DNA of 64,000 bases, taken from positions 103,158,796 to 103,222,795 of the forward strand of contig NC_081412.1 of NCBI RefSeq assembly GCF_030272615.1, in the 5' to 3' direction. The notes beneath the pieces are model-generated. The model was given only the letters and a program-made list of their open reading frames with translations, was not told the origin of the DNA and made no database searches. Source of the stretch: Cryptomeria japonica (lineage: Eukaryota; Streptophyta; Pinopsida; Cupressales; Cupressaceae). Shown here one piece after another: positions 47,200-59,309 of the stretch (within the stretch, counting starts at the first letter, position 1; every line of letters starts with the position of its first letter). A program made the position numbers and the translations under genes.

Positions 47200-49740
47200 A
47201 GGGCTAGTAGGAATAGTCCAAATCCGAGATAGGATTTTGGTAGGCAGTGACAACATGACCCCATAGGTTCCAAAGGATCATCCATAAGTGCCACAGTCTC
47301 TGAGTTATGCTATGTCAAAGTTTGACCGTTTTTCCCCTTTGTGCACTCATGGGAAAACGTAGCTATGAGGTGGCTCGTAACGATCAAATGTCTTGGGGAG
47401 TGAGACAAGGGCACACCTAGCATAAACCCAACCACCCCAACACGCTTGTATTGATGATTCGTTCGAGTTTTGATGCGACAGAAAAAATCTCACCATGAGA
47501 AAATGAAATTGAGTTGCTCAAAACTGAGATAGGATTTTGTAGGCAACGACAAAATGACCACATAAGTTCAAACAGATCATCCATAAGTGTCATGGTCTCC
47601 AAGTTATGCTACATCAAAGTTTGACCATTTTTTCCGCTTTGAGCGCTCAAGGAAAAACGTCGCTATGAGGTGGCTCGTAATGATCAGACGTCTTGGGGAG
47701 AAAGAAAAGGGCACACCTAGCATAAAATGGGCCACTCAGATGTGCTTGCACTGATGGTTCATTCCCATGACAAGAAGAACGAAAGATGCACTATTTTGCC
47801 ACCTCTCATTGATAGTTTTTGATGTGACAAAAAAAGTCTCACCATAAAAAAATAGAATTGAGTTGCTCGAAACTGAGATAGGATTTTGTAGGAAGAAACA
47901 ACATGACCCCATAGGTTCAAACGGATCATCCATAAGTGTCATGGTCTTCGAGTTACGCTACGTCAAAGTTTGACTATTTTTTCCGCTTTGAGCACTCAAG
48001 GGAAAACATTGCTATGAGGTGGCTCGTAACGATCGAACATCTTGGGGAGAAAGACAAGGGCACACCTAGCATAAATCCAACCACCTAGATGTGCTCATGC
48101 TGATGGATCATTCCCATGACAAGCAGAATGAAAGATGCACTATTTTGCCACCTCTCATAGACGGTTTTTGACAGTTTTTGATGCGACAGAAAAAATCTCA
48201 CCACAAGAAAATGGAATCAAGTTGCCCAAAACTGAGAGATTTTTTTAGGCAGCGACAACATGACCCCATATGTTCAAACGAAAGATCCATAAGTGCCATG
48301 GTCTCGGAGTTACACTATGTCAAAGTTTGACCATTTTTTCCACTTTGAGTGCTCAAGGGAAAACATCGCTACGAGGTGGCTTGTAACAATAAGACATCTT
48401 TGGGAGTGAGAGAAGGGCACAAATAGCATAAAACTAGCCACCCAAATTTTCTCACGCTGATGGTTCATTCCCACGACAAGAAGAACAAAAGATGCACTAT
48501 TTTGCCACCTCTCACTGACAATTTTTGACAGTTTTTGATGCGACAGAAAAAAATATCACCACAAGAAAATGGAATTGAGTTTCCCAAAACCGAGAGAGGA
48601 TTTTTTAGATAGAGACAACATGACCCCATAGGTTCAAATGGATTGTCCATAAGTGCCATGGTATCCGAGTTGCGTTACGTCAAAGTTTGATCATTTTTTC
48701 CGCTTTGAGTGGTTAAGGGAAAACGTTGCTACGAGGTGGCTCGAAATGATCAGACATATTGGGGAGTGAAAGAAGGGAACACCTAGCATAAACCTGGCCA
48801 CCTAGATGCACTCGCACTGACAATTCATTCCCATGACAAGTAGAACGAAAGATGCACTATTTTGCTACCTCTCACTGACAGTTTTTGATGCAACAGAAAA
48901 AATTTCACCATAAGGAAACCGAATCGAGTTGCCAAAAATTGAGATAGGATTTTTTAGGTAGCAACAACATGACCCCATAGGTTCAAATGGATCATCTATA
49001 AGTTCCACGGTCTCCGAGTTACAGGACATCAAAGTTTGATCATTTTTTCCCTTTTGAGCACTCAAGGGAAAACATCGCTATGAGGTGGCTCATAATGATC
49101 AGATGTCTTGGGGAGTGAGATAAGGGCACGCATAGCATAAACCCAACCACCAAGAAGTGCTTGCACAGGCAGTTTGTTCCCACGACAAGAAAAATGAAAG
49201 ATGCATTATTTTGCCACCTCTCACTGACAGTTTTTGACAGTTTTTGATGTGACAAAAAAAATCTCACCACAAGAAAACAGAATCGAGTTGCCCAAAACCG
49301 AGATAATATTTTTTAGGAAGAAACAATATGACCCCATAGGTTCAAAAGGATCATCCATAAGTGCCACGGTCTCCGAGTTACGGGACGTCAAAGTTTGATC
49401 ATTTTTTCCACTTTGAGCACTCAAGGGAAAACGTCGCTATGAGGTGGCTCGTAACGATTAGACATCTTGGGGAGTGAGACAAGGGCACACCTAGTGTAAA
49501 CCTGACCACTCAAACATGCTCATGCTGACGGTTCATTCCCATGGCAAGCAGAACAAAAGATGCACTATTTTGCCACCTCTCACTAGCAGTTTGTGACGAT
49601 TTTTGATACGACAGAAAAAATCTCACCACAAGAAAATGGAATCAAGTTGCTCAAAACTGAGAGAGGATCTTTTAGGCAGTGAAAACATGACCCCATTGGT
49701 TCACATGAATCATCCATAAGTGCTTCAACTCTTCTTTTAT
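47200..49740. repeat. Tandem repeat, ~355-bp unit, seven copies
   Basis: The phrase GGATCATCCATAAGTGCCA and its variants recur near 47274, 47575, 47924, 48283, 48640, 48992, 49348 and 49706, with spacings of about 350-359 except for a shorter first unit (about 301). Each unit holds TTTGACCATTTTTTCCGCTT, GAGGTGGCTCGTAACGATC, AAAGATGCACTATTTTGCC and AACATGACCCCATAGGTTC. The repeated small reverse ORFs are copies of one stretch without stops and are not called. Confidence 0.9.
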
Positions 49741-50411
49741 AGGTGATTTGGATGAATAGGTGTGTCTCTTACCCTAAGGCCGACCTGTTATGGAATAAAA
49801 TTTAAATGAAAACCTTACCTAAGCCGAATCATCCTTAGATAAATTTCAAATATTCTTTGTGTGCCCAAATCTTGTCTTAATTGGTTCTTGAAATGATGAA
49901 CTTCACTCCATAAGCATGTGTTTATGAAATAATAACTTCACTCCAATCTCTTCATGCACGAAGGACTCAAAGAAAATTTACTCAATCAAAATACATAATA
50001 TCAACATTACTGGTATTAGTACTTGGGTATACACAATATGAGAAATAGATATTATAAAAGTATACACCATATGAGTTACAAGTAATGAACAAATTGGATC
50101 ACATTTCAAGACATATACACAACTAACAAATTTGATCATATTTTAGTAGAAAATAACTAAGTTTCGGGAATATCATGTTTCATATATATCAATGAACAAA
50201 TTGGATCGAATATCAAGTTTCATATATATCAAAATGAACAATAATCATGTACATATATAAAAAAATGGCATAGATGCCAAATCAATAATAGTTACAAAAA
50301 TGTGGCATGTGCCATGTCTATCAAAGTTGATATATACATATACAAATGTCGAATATATAAAAAATTGGTCCTTCAATGACCACAACTATAACTATATGTC
50401 TTTATTGGTAT
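49741..50411. other. AT-rich spacer between the tandem array and the companion gene
   Basis: No gene seen. It has a few near-repeats of GAACAAATTGGATC and CATGTTTCATATATATCA. It would hold the 3' untranslated end of the reverse-strand gene that stops at 50412. Confidence 0.5.
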
Positions 50412-52145
50412 CTATGATTGTGGCGGATCATCAAAATCGAGCCTCTTCGAAGTAGTAGGTGGCTCTGCAAGTGGTTGCACAAGAATAATTCAAATATTGA
50501 ATCAGATATATTTTCTCAATATAACATCAAAATAACTAAATGCTGAACTCTAAATTATTTGAAGTTTAATTGTTGATTACCTCATCTCTGTCTTCTATAA
50601 TTCGGTGAGGTTGAGGATTCGTGGGATGTCCTAAAGGAGGCTGTAACTGGTAAAACAACATTAATACATGTTAATGACATATATGTCAAATAACACATAA
50701 TAACTAAAAATGAATAGACTAAAAATCTAAAGCATACCGAAGCCTTAGATGGATGTGCTATGGTCGTAGGAGGCAAAGTCATAGATGAATCAGTTACGAC
50801 CATTTCCTATATCTATGGTAGGTGATCCAAAAGGAGTTAACTAAACGATTTCAACTCCATTGTACACTTAGTGAAGAGGAGTTGATCTAACACAGACATA
50901 CCTTTTGCCTTGGTCATGTTGGATCCCATAATATACGTGTAGGACTTCTGCTGAAATGGAATGGTAGAATAATAGTAGGAAGTTTGGAAGGGGCCTATAA
51001 TAGTTTAAAGACAATCATATAAGTTAGTAACCCAAAGTTGTTGACAAACTAGATAAAACAAATATTTTTACATATGTAGAAAAAATGCACACCAAAGCCT
51101 CGTATAGTTCTCTTGTAACCTTAGGAGGCCTAGTCAAATCTGATGCAATTATTACCATTTCCTGTATGAAAAATGATAACATATGATATAGACATAAAAT
51201 GATTTAGTTATTTCAAACAAGCAAGAATGCGATCCAAAGTGAATATGAAGATATCACCTATTCCCTTTGTTGAACCTCATCGAAATCAGGTGCATTCATT
51301 AATTCCATAAACCCCATGTGTTTCTGTATATAGAAAAAATAAATTAAGTGCATTTATCAATATCTACATATACATGTTTAATCATAATACATTTCAACAA
51401 TTTAATTTAAATTGTAGTGAATTACCTTCTATCGTTTGGGTGTCCAAGAGGATATCTTTTTCTACCTTAGAGTGCTAGAGGATGGCTTTCTCACATGAGA
51501 TATCCTTGAGGTAGGTGGGGTAAACTAATGGAAAAAAAATTAACATAAGGGAAAAGAGAATGTATTTAATATATCACTTAAGTCAAAAATATATAAATCT
51601 AAATGGTACCGCATAGCTATCTTGGCCAAAGTCATTGGCTGAAAGCGTGATATCATCAAGTTGGGACATCTTAGCCACTGATAAGCCCTACAAAATATCA
51701 AGTAATGATACATATAATTAACAAAATATATTTTGAATCCAATGTATTATTATATTTTTAACAAATTTACAAATCTTTACCTCTGGTGGCAAAACTACTC
51801 GTGACCGTGGAGTCGAGTGAATAGTATGTGGTGTACTCCTACCACCTGTTGCACCCTGCAATGCATTTTATTTATGTCACTTTAAATTGTTCTAAAAATA
51901 AAAATTCATTTCTTTTTATAAGATTTAGTCACTTAATTGATAACATGTGATAAACAAAATTAAACACACCTGTGTCTGATAGAGAGGGTATAACATATTG
52001 AGCAGTTCGTCGGTGAGGGCCGCATCCTCTATAGTGGAAGCATGGCATCTACTCCCACAACATGTACATGAATGAGATATCCCACCATCCTCATTTGTGT
52101 CAGTATATACACCAGAACATACACCCTGGTAGGTGGGGCACATAT
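50412..52145 (-). pseudogene. Companion gene of the giant transposon, 3' exons
   Basis: A chain of short exons separated by AT-rich introns with GT/AG edges: an exon ending near 51970 (CTCCGSRCHASTIEDAALTD part), 51857-51782 (STPHTIHSTPRSRVVLPPE), 51689-51612, about 51525-51427, 51323-51257, 51164-51090, 50808-50738 (EMVVTDSSMTLPPTTIAHPS), 50652-50582 and a last exon ending RLDFDDPPQS with TAG at 50414-50412. The 51164 and 50808 exons look like duplicates of each other (EMVIIASDLTRPP / EMVVTDSSMTLPP). At least one stop lies in the 51525 exon. Function unknown. The 5' part is at 62619-61598, beyond the smaller transposon. Confidence 0.5.
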
Positions 52146-53067
52146 GGGTATGTGCACCAAGTTGTGGTACCAAAAAGGTGCCACTTTTTATCTTTTCATA
52201 AAAATGTGTCATTGACATGAAAAGGTCATCCAAACCTTTGGGTTGGATGCCCAAGGAAAATCCAACCCAAAGGGTTGGTATTTTCCAATGCAAACTATTT
52301 GGTGAGCACCAAATATAGCACTTGCCAAATTCAAAATTTTGAATTTTCACATTTGGCGTACGCCAAATTTGGTGCTCTCCAAATGTGAAAAGTCAATTTT
52401 TTGCATTTGGCGCATGCCAAATGCTCTGCATTATCCAATTTTTTTTTTTGGGAATTCATCTTGGGCACAAGTTATACCCACTCGGCAGAAGAATATATAC
52501 ATGAAATATAACATTTAAGTATAAGCCACATTTCAATATGTCTTTTTCATTTCTTATACTTTAAGTTATACTTCATATATATATTGGCAGGATGTTTGAG
52601 AGTGGTTTCAGCTCTATAGGAGTTATAATGTAGATTCTAGTTTTTAGAGGATCATATAAAATTTCAGACTTAGTCAAATTTCAATAATCAACATGCTCCT
52701 ATTAGCATTTTTTATCTCTATATCTCTCTCCCACTCTTATCTCTCTCACTTCTCTCTCTGCTCTCTAGGTATATCCCACCCTCTCTACCTTTCATTGCTT
52801 AATCACATTTCTATCCTTGACTCCTTCCCTTTCTCTTCTTCTATGTCATTCTCTTAATATTATTTTCCCCTCCCTATCCATTCTCTTGGTTTATGCCTAT
52901 CCCTTCTATCCTCTCTCTCCCCATATCTAGGTCTCACCCTCCCTCCCTCCTTATATTATTACCCACCTCTCTCTCCTCCTTTAGGTTTCTCACCTATCTA
53001 ATTCCCTCTAGTTCTCTACTTCTATCTCCACCTTTCTCTCCCTCCCCCTTACCCCTATCCATTTATT

Positions 53068-53152
<85 letters not shown>

Positions 53153-54115
53153 CTTTTTCCCTATGTCTTTGACTCCCTCCATGTCTACCTCTCCATCCAT
53201 TCCTTCTTACTCATCTCTTTGCTCTTTTATCTATTCCCTCTCTCCATTGTCTAGGTCATCACCTCTCCCTCCTACTTTCACTCCCTCCCTCTCAAAAATT
53301 TCTAGGTTTCTCCCTCATTCTCTCTCCACCTCTCCACCTCTATATCTCTACATCTGTGTCTCATTAGGCACCTATCTCTATGCCCCTCCATCTATCTCTC
53401 CCCTCTCTCTCCCATATAGGTATTTAACCTCTCTCACCCTCTACGTATCTCATCTCTTTATCTATCCCCTCTCTAGTTCTCTCCCTTCCTCTCCACCTCT
53501 CTCTCTCCATCGTATCTTACCCATCTCCCTTTATGAACTCTCTCCTTCGCTTATCTCTCTCATCACCTCTTTATCTCCCATAAACTCTATACCTATTACT
53601 CTCCCTTTCTTCTCTTTATGTTTTCTCTCTCTTTCCCCTCTCTAGGCCTCTCCTATACTCTCTCCCTCTCTCTCACCTTCCCTCCCTCCATCTCTCTTCT
53701 CCTCCTATTTCTTCTCTACACTCTCTCTTTGTTCTCTTCACCACTACCTACCCCTCCCAACCTCTCTCTCCATACATATTTTTCTCCTTCCCTCCATCTT
53801 TACCTCTCTACCACTCCTTCTTTGCATCATTACCCACCTCTATCTTTCCACCCTTGGTCTCTCACCTCTCTCTTCCTAGCCTCTAGATCACTCACCTCTA
53901 TATCTCTCTCATCTCTAATTCTTTTCACTCCACCTACTTACCCCTCTTTCTCTCTTTGTGAACTTATATATCTTATTTTCTTCTCTTTCTCTCCCTTACC
54001 TATCTACCTCTTCCCTCTCTCTTTCTCAATCACTCCCTACCCATCTCTCCCTCTCTTCTTAGCTCTCTCTTTCTCTTTATTCTTCCCTCTCTCCTCTTCT
54101 CTCTCCCTCCCCTTA
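52146..54115 (+). repeat. Left long inverted arm, ending in a CT-rich tract
   Basis: Inverted counterpart of 59310-61593. Order from the tip: 30-bp TIR, GCCAAATTTGGTG palindromes (52310-52430), GGGCACAAGTTATACCCA (52464), a unique block to 52720, then pyrimidine-rich text including a pure (CT)n run at 53070-53151. The frames at 53163-53645 and 53618-54148 are low-complexity artefacts. Confidence 0.8.
53070..53151. repeat. (CT)n microsatellite
   Basis: About 82 bases of uninterrupted CT dinucleotides inside the left arm. Confidence 0.97.
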
Positions 54116-57100
54116 GGATCCCATATGACCCCTAATGACACCATATGACCCCTTAGGACACCATATAACCCTTTAATATACCATATGACCCCTTAAGACA
54201 CCATATGACCCCTTAAGACACCATTTGACCCCTTTTAACCTTCTAGTACATGACATGACCACTTAAGACACCATATGACCCCTTAGGACAATATGATGTC
54301 TTAAGGGGTCATATGAAGGGTGGAAAGATAAAGGTGAGGGAGATAGAGGGGGAGAGAGAGGTGGGTAATGATACAAAGAAGGAGTAGTAGAGAGGTGAAG
54401 ATGGAGGGAAGGAGAAACATAAGGATGGAGAGAGAAGTTGGGAGGGAGAGGTAGTGATAAAGAGAACAAATAGAGATGGAGGGAGGTAAGGATAGATATG
54501 GTGATAAGGAAGGAAGGTGAGAGAGAGAAAGAGAGATTACATAGGAGAGACCTAGAGAGGGGAGAGAGAGGAGAAAGAGAGAGAAGAGAGGGAGTCATAT
54601 GGTGTTCTAACACATGTGTGGCCCTTTAGAACCCCAAATGACCCCTAACAACACCATATGACCCCTTAGGACACCATATGACCTCTAATGACACAATATG
54701 ACCCCTTAGGACACTATATGACCCTCAGGTCACCATATGACTCCTTAGGACCCCACATGACCCCTCAGGACACCATATGACCCCTTAGGACACCATATGA
54801 CCCCCTAAGACACCATATAACCCATTTTAATATCCTAGTACATGACATGACCCCTTAGGACACTATATGACCCCTTAGGACAAAATGACCCCTTAGGACA
54901 CCATATGATCCCTAACAAAACCATATGACTCCTTTGACACCATTTGAACCCTAACGACACCATATTATGTCTTGAGGGGTCATATGGTGTCACAAATGGC
55001 CATGTCATGTACTAGGATGTTAAAAGGGGTCATATGGTGTCCTAGGGGGTCATAGAACACTATATGACCCCTCAGGACACCATATGACCTCTTAGGACAC
55101 CATATGGTGTCATTAGGGGTCATATGGTGTCCTAAGGGGTCATATGGTGTCGTTAGGGGTCATATGGTATCCTAAGGTGTCACATGGTATTCTATGACCC
55201 ATTAGGATGCCATATGACCCCTTAGGACACCATATAACCCCCAACAACACCATATGGTGTCATTAGGGGTCATATGGTGTCTTAAGAGCTCATATGGTGT
55301 CATAAGGGGTCATATGGTGTCATAAGGGGTCATATGGTGTTATATGACCCCTTAAGACACCATATGACCCCTAAGAGCACCATATGGTGTCTTGAGGGGT
55401 CATATGATGTTGTTAGGGGTCATATTGTGTCCTAAGGGGTCATATGGTGTCTGAAGGGGTCATATGGTGTCCTTAGGGGTTATATGGTGTTCTATGACCC
55501 CTTGAGACACTATATGATCCCTTAGAACATGTCATATGGTGTCATAAGGGGTCATATAGTGTCCTAAGGGGTCATATGATATTCATGAACCCTTAGGACA
55601 CCATATGACCCCTAATGTCACCATATTATGTCCTAAGGGGTTATATGGCACTCTATGACCCCTTAGGACACCATATGACCCCATACAACACCATATAATC
55701 CCTAAAGACACTATATGGTGTCTTAAGGGGTCATATGGTGTTCTATGACCCTTGGGATACCATATGACCCCTAATGACAACATATGGTGTCCTAAGTGGT
55801 CATATGGTGTTCTATGATCTCTTGGGATTCCATATGAGCCCACAGAATACCATATGACCCCTAAAAACACCATATGGTATCCTAAGGGGTCATATGGTGT
55901 TCTATGTCCCCTTAGGACACCATATGACCCCATACGACACCATATGACCCCTCATGACACCATATGGTGTTGTAAGGGGTCATAGAACACCATATGACTC
56001 TTTAGGACACCATATGACCCCTAATAACATTAGATGACCCCTTAGGACACCATATGGTGTCGTTAGGGGTCATATGGTGTCTTGAGGGGTCATAGAACAC
56101 CACATGACCCCTTAGGACACCATATAGTGTCCTAAGGGGTCAGATGGTGTCCTAAGGGGTCATAGAACATCATATAACCCCTTAGGACACCGTACGATCC
56201 TTTAAGACACCATATGACCCTTAACAACACCATATGGTCATATGGTGTCCTAATGGGTCATAAAATACCATATGGTGTCCTAATGGGTCATAGAATACCA
56301 TATGACCCCTTAGGACACCATATGACCCCTAACAACACCATATGACATGTCCTAAGGGGTCATAAAACACCATATGACCCCTAAGGACACCATATGACCC
56401 CTTAGGACACCATATTGTGTCGTTAGGGGTCATATGGTGTCCTAAGGGGTCATAGAACATCATATGACCCCTTAGGACACAATATGACCCCTAATGACAC
56501 CATATGACCCCTAACGACACCATATGACCCCTTAGGACACTATATGGTGGTCTTAGGGGTCATATGCTGTCCTAAGGGGTCATAGAACACCATATGACCC
56601 CTTATGACACCATATGAGCCCTTAGGACACCATATGACCCCTAATGACACCATATGGTGTCCTTAGGGGTCATATGGTATCCTAAGGTCTTATATGGCAT
56701 CCTAATGGGTTATAAAATACCATATGACTGCTCAGGACACCATATGACCCCTAATGACACCATATGACCCCTTAGGACACCATATGACCCCTTATGACAC
56801 TATATGGTGTCCTAAGGGGTCATATGGTGTCCTAAGGGGTCATATGGTGTTCTATGACCCCCTAGGATAGCATATGACCCATTTTAACATCCTAGTACAT
56901 GACATGACCACTTGTGACACCATATGACCCCTCAAGACACAATATAGTGTCGTTAGGGGTCATATGGTGTGCTAAAGGGTCATATGGTGTCATTAGGGAT
57001 CATATAATGTCTTAAGGGGTCATATGATATTCTATGACCCCTAACGACACCATATTACCCCTTAGGACACCATATTACCCCTAACAACACCATATGGTTT

Positions 57101-59309
57101 CATTAGGGGTAATATGGTGTCCTAAGGGGTAATATGGTGTCGTTAGGGGTCATATGATGTTCTATGACCCCTTAGGACATCATATGACCCCTAATAACAC
57201 CATATGGTGTCCTAAGGGGTCATGTGATGTCGTTAGGGGTAATATGGTCTCCTAAGGAGTCATATGGTGTTCTATGATCCCTTAGGAGACCATATGGTGT
57301 CATGAGGGGTTATATGGTGTTGTAAGGGGTCATATGGTGTCCTAAGGGGATATAGATCACCATATGACCCCTTAGGACACCATATGGTGTTTTTTAGGGG
57401 TCATATGGTGTCCCGAGGGCTCATATAGTGTCCCAAGGGGTCATATAACACTATATGACCCCTTAGGACACCACATGTTGTCATTAGGGGTCATATGGTG
57501 TCCTAAGGGGTCATAGAACACCATATGACCCCTTAGGACACCATATGTTATCTTTATGTATTATATGGTGTTGTATGGGGTCATATGGTGTCCTAAGCAT
57601 CATATAACACCATATGATCCCTTAGGACACCATATGGTGATGTTAGGGGTCATATGGTATCCTAAGGGGTCATAGAACACCATATGACCCCTTAGGACAC
57701 CATTTGGTGTTTTTAGGGGTCATATGGTGTCCTAAGGGGTTATAAAACACCATTTGACCCCATAGGACACCATATAACCTCTAACGACACCATATGACCC
57801 CTTAGGACACCATATATTGTCATTAGGGGTTATATGGTGTTATGTGGGGTCATATGGTGTCCTAAGGGGTCATAGAACACCATATGACCTCTTAGGACAT
57901 CATATGACCCCTTAGGAAACCAATGACCCCTTTGTACACCATATGGTATTGTTAGGGGTCATATGGTATTCTAAGGGGTCATAAAACACCATATGCCCAT
58001 TTAAGACACCATATAATCCATGAGGACATCATACAGTATCATTATGGGTTGTATTATGTCCTAAGGGGTCATATGGTGTGCCCTTAGGGCACCATATGAC
58101 TCCTTAGGTGTTGTTAGGGGTCATATTATGTCCTAAGGGGTCATATAGTGTCTTGTGACCCCTTAAGACACGACTTGGTGTCATTATGGGTCGTATGGTA
58201 TCCTAAGGGGTTATATAGTATCCTATGAACCCTTAGGACACCATATGACCACTTAGGAAACCATATGGTGTTGTTATGGGTTGTATGGTGTGCTAAGGGG
58301 TCATATGGTACTCTATGACCCCTTAGGACACCATATAGTGCCATTATAAGTTGTTTGGTGTGATAAATGGTCATATGGTGTCCTATGACCCCATAAGGGG
58401 TTGTTAAGGGTCATAGTGTCCTAAGGGGTCATATTGTGTCCTATGATCCCTTAGGACACCATATGACCCCTTAGGATACAATATGGTGTCATTATGGGTT
58501 GTATGGTGTCCTAAGGGGTCATATGGTGTCCTACAACCCCTTAGGACACCATATGACCCCTGAGGACACAATATGGTGTTGTTATGGGTCATATGGTTTC
58601 CTAGGGGGTCATATGGTGTCCTATGACCCATTAGAACACCATATGACCCCTTAGGTGTTATTAGGGATCATATTGTGTCCTAATAGGTTATATGGTGTGT
58701 TATGACCCCTTAGGACACCTTATGTTGTTATTATGGGTTGTATGGTGTCCTAAGGGGTCATATGGTGTCTTAAGGGATCATAGGATTCCATAGGACCATA
58801 CTTACACCATATGGTGTACTAGGGGGTCATATAGCTTCCTAAGGGCTCATATGACACCATACAAACCATACCGACACCATATGGTGTACTAAGGGGTCAT
58901 ATGGTGTCCTAAGGAGTCATAGGACACCATATGACCCCTTAGGACACAATATGACCCCTAACAACACCTAAGGGGTCATATGGTGTCCTATGACCCATTA
59001 CGACACCATATGGTGTCTTTATGGGTTGTATGGTGTCCTAAGGGGTCATATGGTGTCTCAACCACTTACGACACCATATAGTGTCGTTATGGGTCATATG
59101 GTAACCTAAGAGGTCATATGGTGTCTTATGACCCCTTAGGTGTTGTTAGGGGTCATATTGTGTCCTAAGGGGTCATATGGTGTCCTATGACCCCTTAGGA
59201 CACCATATGGTGTCGTTATGGGTCGTATGGTGTCCTAAGGGGTCATATGGTGTCCTATGACCCCTTAGGACACCATATGACCCATTACATGTCGTTAGGG
59301 ATCATAATA
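54116..59309. repeat. 5.2-kb satellite of a 20-bp unit in alternating orientation
   Basis: The unit is CCATATGACCCCTTAGGACA with variants CCTAACGACA and CCTAATGACA, and its reverse complement TGTCCTAAGGGGTCATATGG. Forward and reverse units switch many times, giving dense hairpin-forming palindromes centred on CCATATGG. A short GA-rich block (54310-54600) interrupts it near the left end. Reverse frames such as 55933-55583 merely read through the array. Confidence 0.93.

Noticed and set aside
46998-49740. CRISPR-like regular repeats
   Set aside because: Units of about 355 bp without short identical repeats and unique spacers; this is an ordinary tandem repeat in a plant genome.
53163-54148. 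Ser/Leu/Pro-rich plus-strand frames in the CT-rich arm
   Set aside because: Low-complexity sequence; no domain, and the mirrored arm gives similar artefacts on the other strand.
55583-55933. Reverse frame with repeated GVLRGHRTPYDPLGHH text
   Set aside because: Product of reading through the 20-bp satellite; the same peptide recurs wherever the array happens to be in phase.
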